Shown here piece by piece: positions 46,037-51,446 of a DNA stretch of 51,446 nt. Made by a program: the position numbers and the translations under genes. A model generated the notes under the pieces. That model saw nothing but the letters and a program-made list of their open reading frames with translations. It had not been told where the DNA came from and searched no databases. Source of the DNA: Halobiforma nitratireducens JCM 10879 (GTDB lineage: Archaea; Halobacteriota; Halobacteria; Halobacteriales; Natrialbaceae); the NCBI RefSeq assembly GCF_000337895.1, contig NZ_AOMA01000082.1:610-52055 (forward strand), read 5' to 3'. Position 1 is the stretch's first letter, and every line of letters begins with the position of its first letter.

Positions 46037-46636
46037 ATGGGTGACGAGTACGCCGACGACCGAACGGGCACCGCCCCCGACTCCGAAGTCAATACCGAGT
46101 CCGACGCGGAGACGGACGGCGGCGTTCGTGCCTACACCGTCCGCCTCGAACTCGTCGACGAGCCCGGCGAGTTGCTCCGTGCGCTCGCGCCGATCGCCGA
46201 CAACGGCGGCAACCTGCTAAGCATTCACCACGAGCGGGGCAACATCACACCCCGCGGACACATCCCCGTCGAAGTCGACTTCGAGTCGCCCCCGGAACGG
46301 TTCGACGATATCGTCGACGGGCTACGTGAGGCCGGCGTCAACGTCATTCAGGCCGGGGAGGAACACTACGGCGAGGAGATCAGCGTCGTGCTGGTCGGCC
46401 ACCTCGTCGAGAACGACCTCTCGGATACACTCTCACGGATCGAATCCGAAATCGACGCGGCCGTCCTCGATCTCTCCCTGGCTGCCCCTCAGGGGACCGA
46501 ATCCGTCTCGAGCGCCCGTCTCCGGTTGGCGATCGACTCCGGGCGCTCGAGTCAGGCCCTCGAGGCTATCCGTTCGATCGGCTCGGAGAAAGAACTAACC
46601 GTAGTCGAGCCGCTGGTCGGAGGTGAGACGGCGTGA
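46037..46636 (+). CDS. ACT-domain amino-acid-binding protein
   Basis: This 199-aa protein has an acidic tail of about 30 residues, then an ACT-type domain (YTVRLELVDEPGELLRALAP, NGGNLLSIHHERGNITPRG). A second, less clear half with LVGHLVENDLSDTLSRIESE and SARLRLAIDSG follows. It probably senses an amino acid, such as threonine. Its stop overlaps the homoserine dehydrogenase start by 4 bp, so it is likely a separate regulatory partner of that enzyme. Confidence 0.85.
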   Translation: MGDEYADDRTGTAPDSEVNTESDAETDGGVRAYTVRLELVDEPGELLRALAPIADNGGNLLSIHHERGNITPRGHIPVEVDFESPPERFDDIVDGLREAGVNVIQAGEEHYGEEISVVLVGHLVENDLSDTLSRIESEIDAAVLDLSLAAPQGTESVSSARLRLAIDSGRSSQALEAIRSIGSEKELTVVEPLVGGETA

Positions 46637-47574
46637 AGCTCGCGATTCTCGGTGCTGGCGATGTCGGCCGATCGGTCGCGACGCTGTCGGGCGACTACGG
46701 ACACGAGGTCGTCGCGCTCGCGGACTCCTCGAGTGCGACCGTCGACCCCGACGGGATAGCCGTCGACGACGCAGTCTCCCGAAAGGAGCGGGGCGAAGTC
46801 GTCGGGACGGCAGCTCCCGAGGACGTCTTCGAGACCGAGTACGACGTCCTCGTCGAGGCGACGCCGACAACCCTGGACGACGCCGAACCTGGGTTCAGCC
46901 ACGTCACGCGCGCCCTTGAGGCCGACCGTCACGTCGTGCTCGCGAACAAGGGTCCCGTCGCGGAACGGTACGAGGAACTGCGCTCCCTCGAAGCAGAAAG
47001 CGCCGGTTCGATCCGGTTCGAGGCGACGGTCGGCGGCGCGATTCCGGTGCTCTCGACGATCGAGGACTGTACGCCCCAGGCCGTCACCGCCGTTCGGGGC
47101 GTTCTCAACGGTACCGCGAACTTCATCCTCACCCGGATGGCTGCGGAGGGACTCGACTACGAGCACGTCCTCGCGGAGGCACAGGACCTCGGCGTCGCCG
47201 AGGCCGATCCGACGTTCGACGTCGACGGCACCGACGCCGCGTTGAAGTTCGTCATCCTCGCGAACGTACTCAACGACGGCGGCTTCTCACTTTCCGACGC
47301 GACGGTCGAGGGTATTCAGGACATCCCCGGCAGCGCGCTCGACCTCGCCGCCGAGGACGGACGGACGATCCGGCTGATCGGGGAAGCCACTCGTGACGGC
47401 GTCCGTGTCGGGCCACGACTGGTCCCCGAAAACGGCGCACTCGCCGTCACGGGCACGCGAAACATCGTTCAGATCGAAACCCGGCACGCGGGTTCGCTGC
47501 ACTCGAGCGGGCGCGGTGCTGGTGGCCCCGAGACGGCGACAGCGGTGCTGTCGGACGTTGGGCGCTTGGAGTAG
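46633..47574 (+). CDS. hom: homoserine dehydrogenase
   Basis: This 313-aa enzyme reduces aspartate semialdehyde to homoserine, for threonine and methionine. The NAD(P) motif is LAILGAGDVGRSVA near residue 3. The conserved catalytic region is ATVGGAIPVLSTIED with GVLNGTANFILTRM, and the late DVDGTDAALKFVILAN is typical. It lacks the C-terminal ACT domain found in many bacterial forms; the coupled upstream ACT protein may supply it. The GTG start at 46633 overlaps the upstream stop. Confidence 0.92.
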   Translation: MKLAILGAGDVGRSVATLSGDYGHEVVALADSSSATVDPDGIAVDDAVSRKERGEVVGTAAPEDVFETEYDVLVEATPTTLDDAEPGFSHVTRALEADRHVVLANKGPVAERYEELRSLEAESAGSIRFEATVGGAIPVLSTIEDCTPQAVTAVRGVLNGTANFILTRMAAEGLDYEHVLAEAQDLGVAEADPTFDVDGTDAALKFVILANVLNDGGFSLSDATVEGIQDIPGSALDLAAEDGRTIRLIGEATRDGVRVGPRLVPENGALAVTGTRNIVQIETRHAGSLHSSGRGAGGPETATAVLSDVGRLE

Positions 47575-47898
47575 CGGTCGCAGTTCGATCCGGTTTGCGT
47601 GTCCGTCGCGAAACTCGATCGGATCGAACTCGATCCGTTACTCCTGGTGACAATGTTTGTTTCGCGTGTGTCTGTCCGACGGACCTCGATAACACCTTTC
47701 CCTTCGAGTCACTCAGTAGGAGACGGTGATCCCGCTATCAGATCGGCCGGCAGCGAGTGGACACGCGCTCGAAAAGCGTGTGGGTATAACACAAACCGCA
47801 AGACGGCGTCGGGATCATCTGAATACGCTTTCGAAATGGTTTTAACCGCAACGAGCGAAAGAGACCGATATAAGCGCCTCTGCGCGTGAGCTACAACA
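47575..47898. other. intergenic region before EF-1-alpha
   Basis: About 324 bp without a gene. It holds an inverted repeat (cggatcgaa and ttcgatccg near 47588-47635). A small hairpin with arms acacgc and gcgtgt lies at about 47760-47781, and the EF-1-alpha promoter is at the end. Confidence 0.55.
47868..47873 (+). promoter_or_regulatory. TATA box of the EF-1-alpha gene
   Basis: atataa is centred about 29 bp before the ATG at 47899, giving a leaderless or very short-leader transcript. Confidence 0.6.
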
Positions 47899-49161
47899 AT
47901 GAGCGAACAACACCAGAACCTGGCCATTATCGGTCACGTTGACCACGGGAAAAGTACGCTCGTGGGCCGACTCCTCTACGAGACGGGGAGCGTACCCGAG
48001 CACGTCATCGAACAGCACCGCGAGGAAGCCGAAGAGAAGGGTAAGGGCGGCTTCGAGTTCGCCTACGTGATGGACAACCTCGCCGAAGAGCGAGAGCGTG
48101 GTGTCACCATCGACATCGCCCACCAGGAGTTCTCCACCGACGAGTACGACTTCACCATCGTCGACTGTCCTGGCCACCGCGACTTCGTCAAGAACATGAT
48201 CACTGGCGCGAGCCAGGCCGACAACGCCGTCCTCGTCGTCGCTGCCGACGACGGCGTTGCACCCCAGACACAGGAGCACGTCTTCCTGGCCCGTACCCTG
48301 GGTATCGACGAACTCATCATCGGCGTCAACAAGATGGACGTCGTCGACTACAAGGAGTCTACCTTCGACGAGGTCGTCGACGAAGTCAACCAGCTCCTCC
48401 AGCAGGTCCAGTTCAACACGGACGACGCCTCGTTCATCCCGATCTCGGCGTTCGAAGGAGACAACATCGCCGAAGCCTCCGACAACACCGACTGGTACGA
48501 CGGCGAGATCCTGCTCGAGGCTCTGAACGCCCTGCCGGAGCCGGAGCCGCCGACGGACGCGTCGCTCCGACTCCCCATCCAGGACGTCTACACGATCTCC
48601 GGTATCGGTACCGTCCCCGTCGGACGTATCGAGACCGGTATCATGAACACGGGCGACGATGTCGTCTTCCAGCCCTCGGACGTCGGTGGCGAGGTCAAGA
48701 CCATCGAGATGCACCACGAAGAGGTGCCCAAGGCCGAACCCGGTGACAACGTTGGATTCAACGTCCGCGGCATCGGTAAGGACGACATCCGCCGTGGTGA
48801 CGTCTGTGGTCCTGCCGACGATCCGCCGAAGGTCGCCGAGACCTTCCAGGCCCAGATCGTCGTCATGCAGCACCCGTCCGTGATCACGTCCGGTTACACG
48901 CCGGTCTTCCACGCCCACACCGCACAGGTCGCCTGTACGATCGAGTCCATCGACAAGAAGATGGACCCGTCCAGCGGCGAGGTCGCCGAGGAGAACCCCG
49001 ACTTCATCCAGTCGGGCGACGCTGCAGTCGTGACGATCCGACCGCAGAAGCCCCTCAGCATCGAGCCGTCCAGCGAGATCCCAGAACTCGGGAGCTTCGC
49101 CATCCGCGACATGGGTCAGACCATCGCGGCCGGGAAGGTCCTCGAAGTCAACGAGAAATAA
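47899..49161 (+). CDS. tuf: translation elongation factor EF-1-alpha
   Basis: This 420-aa GTPase brings aminoacyl-tRNA to the ribosome. The G1 motif is GHVDHGKST near residue 12. Switch II is in [13 protein letters not shown] and the G4 motif in GVNKMDVVD. The sequence is acidic and of full length. The archaeal form is followed immediately by S10 with no gap, the usual arrangement. Confidence 0.98.
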   Translation: MSEQHQNLAIIGHVDHGKSTLVGRLLYETGSVPEHVIEQHREEAEEKGKGGFEFAYVMDNLAEERERGVTIDIAHQEFSTDEYDFTIVDCPGHRDFVKNMITGASQADNAVLVVAADDGVAPQTQEHVFLARTLGIDELIIGVNKMDVVDYKESTFDEVVDEVNQLLQQVQFNTDDASFIPISAFEGDNIAEASDNTDWYDGEILLEALNALPEPEPPTDASLRLPIQDVYTISGIGTVPVGRIETGIMNTGDDVVFQPSDVGGEVKTIEMHHEEVPKAEPGDNVGFNVRGIGKDDIRRGDVCGPADDPPKVAETFQAQIVVMQHPSVITSGYTPVFHAHTAQVACTIESIDKKMDPSSGEVAEENPDFIQSGDAAVVTIRPQKPLSIEPSSEIPELGSFAIRDMGQTIAAGKVLEVNEK

Positions 49162-49470
49162 ATGCAGCAGGCACGCGTTCGACTCGCGGGCACGAGTCCC
49201 GACGACCTAGACGACATCTGCGACGACGTCCGCGAGATCGCGAACAACACCGGCGTCAACCTCAGCGGTCCGATTCCGCTGCCGACGAAGACCCTCGAGG
49301 TGCCGACCCGGAAATCGCCTGACGGCGAGGGCACCGCGACGTGGGAGCACTGGGAGATGCGCGTCCACAAGCGCCTCATCGACCTGGACGCCGACGAACG
49401 CGCACTCCGACAGCTCATGCGCATCCAGGTGCCAAACGACGTCTCGATCGAGATCGTCCTCGAGGACTGA
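49162..49470 (+). CDS. rpsJ: 30S ribosomal protein S10
   Basis: This 102-aa small-subunit protein has the S10 pattern [20 protein letters not shown] followed by [13 protein letters not shown]. Its ATG directly follows the EF-1-alpha stop, so the two are one operon. Confidence 0.98.
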   Translation: MQQARVRLAGTSPDDLDDICDDVREIANNTGVNLSGPIPLPTKTLEVPTRKSPDGEGTATWEHWEMRVHKRLIDLDADERALRQLMRIQVPNDVSIEIVLED

Positions 49471-49853
49471 TCGCGAATCACTGATCGCGATTGGTGCCGG
49501 GTTCGTTACCGGACGCCACTTTCCATTTCCTTCGTTTTCAGGTAGTAGCCGCCGTTCTCGACCCCGCCGTTCTCGACCCCGCCGTTCTCGACCCCGCCGT
49601 TCGAGAGCCCGTGGTGACGCACACACCATCTTCTCGAGCGAGGGTAGAAGTCCACCGTCATCAGTACTCCGTCGCAAGTACTGATCGGCTACCGTTCTCG
49701 GCCGAGCTGTACGTTTTGCCAACCGTTACTCCTGCCGGACGGGTTCGTCCGACGAGAGCGGTACCGAACGCCTACCGAGGAAATGCTGTCCTTCATCGTG
49801 GCGAACCTGCGTAAGGCGTGCAGACTTTTGGGCCTCGCCCCCTGAGTTGCGGT
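49471..49853. other. intergenic region with tandem 15-mers
   Basis: About 383 bp. It carries a 15-bp tandem repeat and no convincing gene. The rhomboid gene's promoter probably lies near its end. Confidence 0.55.
49554..49603. repeat. 15-bp tandem repeat
   Basis: Three copies of ttctcgaccccgccg, plus a partial unit at each end, lie downstream of S10. They are contiguous and without spacers, so this is not a CRISPR array. Confidence 0.75.
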
Positions 49854-50543
49854 ATGCCACGCGGGAGACGAAATCGACCGCGGCCGCGGACGTCCTCCGA
49901 TGCAACCCCGAACTCGCGGCCCAACGGAGGTCGAGGGAGTGGCACTGCCGGCGACGACGGCTCCGCAAGCCCCATCCTCGAGGTGCTCGCCGTTTTCGTC
50001 GTCGTCTACCTCCTTCAGGGAGTGGCCGCGTTCGTGGGAGCGATGACTGGCCTGTTCGTGCTCACGCCGCCGATCGTGGACAACCCCTGGACGATCGTCA
50101 CCAGCGTCTACGCCCACGCTGGCATCGGCCACCTCCTCTCGAACAGCGTCGCACTGATGCTATTTGGCTGGCCGATCGCCCGTACGACGACGCGGCTGCG
50201 CTTCCATGTCTTCTTCCTCGCTACGGGTGCGCTCGCCGGCATCTCCCAAATCTTCGTGACCGGCGTCGCCGCAGCCGTGCCGCTGGTTCCCGCGACACCG
50301 ACCGGTGGCGTGCTCGGAGCCAGCGGTGCCGTCTTCGCGCTGCTGGGCTATCTGGTCGCCTCGAACCGCTTCTCCTCGAGCATCGCGTCTATCGTCGAGG
50401 TTCCACGCTGGCTCACCGTACTGGTGTTCGTCGGCCTCGCGGCTGCGGTAACACTCGCGACCGCCGCCCCGCGAGTCGCGTTGATCGCTCACTTCACGGG
50501 CTTCTTCCTCGGATTGCTCGCCGGCCGGGCGCACGTATTGTAA
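49854..50543 (+). CDS. rhomboid-family intramembrane serine protease
   Basis: This 229-aa membrane protein has a basic, disordered N-terminus of about 38 residues and six hydrophobic helices. The catalytic Ser is in GASGAVFALLG and the His in LIAHFTGFFLGLLAG. AHAGIGHLLSNS is the conserved rhomboid segment with His and Asn. Residue order fits an active protease that cuts within membrane segments. Substrate unknown. Confidence 0.9.
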   Translation: MPRGRRNRPRPRTSSDATPNSRPNGGRGSGTAGDDGSASPILEVLAVFVVVYLLQGVAAFVGAMTGLFVLTPPIVDNPWTIVTSVYAHAGIGHLLSNSVALMLFGWPIARTTTRLRFHVFFLATGALAGISQIFVTGVAAAVPLVPATPTGGVLGASGAVFALLGYLVASNRFSSSIASIVEVPRWLTVLVFVGLAAAVTLATAAPRVALIAHFTGFFLGLLAGRAHVL

Positions 50544-50678
50544 GGTGGCGGCCGTTTCGGGTCGGACCGATGTATGAAACGATCTACCGCTCGCGGGGGC
50601 AGAGAGCCGTGGTGACGACTGACGGCCCGTCTGCGAAACACAAGCTACAAATACCGACACGGGGTTAGGAACGGGTGC

Positions 50679-50750
50679 GGGCTCGTAGATCAGTGGCAGA
50701 TCGCTTCCTTCGCAAGGAAGAGGCCTCGGGTTCAAATCCCGACGAGTCCA
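50679..50750 (+). tRNA. tRNA-Ala (CGC)
   Basis: The 72-nt cloverleaf has acceptor GGGCTCG/CGAGTCC, anticodon stem CTTCC/GGAAG with loop TTCGCAA (anticodon CGC), and T arm TCGGG-TTCAAAT-CCCGA. The discriminator is A. No CCA is encoded. Confidence 0.93.
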
Positions 50751-50918
50751 CTTCTCCCGATTTCTTATCACACCCAGTGCGTTCTCCGTTTACACCTGGT
50801 CGCTCGCGCAATTCCTGTCTTCTCTCTACACACTCCGCTCACGGCGGAGACAGCGCCGGCGTCCTCGTCTTCGCGACGTACCGGTGCGGTCTTGTGGCGG
50901 GACACGATACTATCGGCT

Positions 50919-51185
50919 ATGCCAGTCCCGAAATCCGAGTTCGACGAACTGCCACCCTGTGACTTCTACACTCCGGCGGAGCTACTCGAGGAAGGTCAGA
51001 TGTACACCGTCTACGAGATCGCGCGACTCTTACAGGGGCTCGAGCCCGACGCCGAAATCGAGCAGGAGACCGAGAACATCCTGCTAGACTGGGCGATTCC
51101 GTGGATCATGGTCAACGCCGACGGTCTGGTGGTCGCCGAGCCACGCAGCGACGACGAACCGGGCTACTACGGACTGAAAGAGTAA
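50919..51185 (+). CDS. small conserved haloarchaeal protein (DUF5827-like)
   Basis: This 88-aa soluble acidic protein starts MPVPKSEFDELPPCDFYTPA and ends DDEPGYYGLKE. It resembles the haloarchaeal DUF5827 family, with no known function. No motif or helix for the membrane is seen. It is 7 bp ahead of the next ORF, so likely co-transcribed. Confidence 0.75.
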   Translation: MPVPKSEFDELPPCDFYTPAELLEEGQMYTVYEIARLLQGLEPDAEIEQETENILLDWAIPWIMVNADGLVVAEPRSDDEPGYYGLKE

Positions 51186-51192
51186 CGGGGCG

Positions 51193-51446
51193 ATGCTGCT
51201 GCTCGTCGTCGGCATGGATCGCGTCGATGCCGGCAAGACCACCTTCTCGGTCGGGTTGCTCGAGCGGACCGGCGGCGTCGGCTACAAGCCGCGTGCGGGC
51301 AACGACTACTGGTTCGATCACGCCGACTGCCGGCGAGCCCTCACGGAAGGCCGGCTCTACGGTAAGGACGCTGCTCGCCTCGCAGACGCTGAAACGCGGG
51401 GCCACAGCCCCGAGGAACTGAATCCCGTCCACCGCCTGTGGCGGCC
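51193..51446 (+). CDS. P-loop ATPase-like protein (partial, cut by window end)
   Basis: The frame starts MLLLVVGMDRVDAGKTTFSV, with a Walker A-like motif GMDRVDAGKT near residue 7. It continues with VGYKPRAGNDYWFDHADCRR and runs off the window after about 84 codons. It looks like a haloarchaeal ATPase of unknown role; the rest is outside the window. Confidence 0.75.
   Translation, partial: MLLLVVGMDRVDAGKTTFSVGLLERTGGVGYKPRAGNDYWFDHADCRRALTEGRLYGKDAARLADAETRGHSPEELNPVHRLWR

Noticed and set aside
49554-49603. CRISPR-like array
   Set aside because: The 15-mers are contiguous with no spacers.

Overview
The window reads as a chromosomal segment of a haloarchaeon (class Halobacteria), most likely in or near the Natrialbales. 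The evidence is high GC, very acidic proteins rich in Asp and Glu, many leaderless or 4-bp-overlapping genes, archaeal ribosomal proteins (L44e, S27e, S10), aIF2-alpha, Nop10, EF-1-alpha, haloarchaeal RPA proteins, preQ0/archaeosine genes and haloarchaea-restricted small proteins. The genus is an inference; only gene content supports it. I made no similarity searches.

Layout. 140-3796 (minus): three genes of a peptide-type ABC transporter (one permease, two ATPases) with no adjacent second permease or binding protein. 3892-6960 (minus): a membrane zinc-ribbon protein, initiator tRNA-Met, a GtrA/GT2 pair and a small conserved protein. 7285-9530 (plus): the translation operon L44e, S27e, aIF2-alpha, Nop10, PAC2 protein. 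9603-13316: an amine-oxidase-like flavoprotein, a winged-helix regulator and a geranylgeranyl-reductase-type flavoprotein. 13698-14388: three small coupled genes. 14435-16520: an SDR and two universal stress proteins. 16630-20385: a respiratory-looking cluster with a frameshifted membrane protein, a heme-copper-oxidase-like membrane protein and a MoaD/ThiS-like protein ending in Cys-Cys. 20599-22564: a type IV pilin and a radical SAM/SPASM protein.

23148-28644: a biotin-dependent acyl-CoA carboxylase locus (biotin carboxylase/BCCP, small acc-operon protein, carboxyltransferase) split by an orphan 5S rRNA gene and a methyltransferase on the other strand. 28797-30164: an NSS-family sodium symporter. 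30245-35389 (minus): a hypothetical protein, a molybdopterin-domain protein, and the RPA, RPA-associated protein and phosphoesterase operon. 35480-35870: a decayed TnpB. 35892-38949 (minus): a membrane protein, a zinc-ribbon protein and queD-queE-queC. 38950-42708: lower-GC accessory DNA with a membrane histidine kinase, tRNA-Gln and a decayed DUF3179 gene. 42828-51446 (plus): a beta-propeller protein, two membrane proteins, a NifU-like protein, ACT protein plus homoserine dehydrogenase, EF-1-alpha plus S10, a rhomboid protease, tRNA-Ala(CGC), a small protein and the start of a P-loop ATPase.

The most interesting points are: (i) an 80-bp imperfect palindrome present twice, each time between divergent genes; (ii) the orphan 5S rRNA plus methyltransferase wedged into the carboxylase locus; (iii) the ubiquitin-like MoaD homologue with a Cys-Cys tail beside heme-copper-oxidase-like membrane proteins, one of them frameshifted; and (iv) scars of mobile DNA (TnpB remnant, tRNA-Gln flank).
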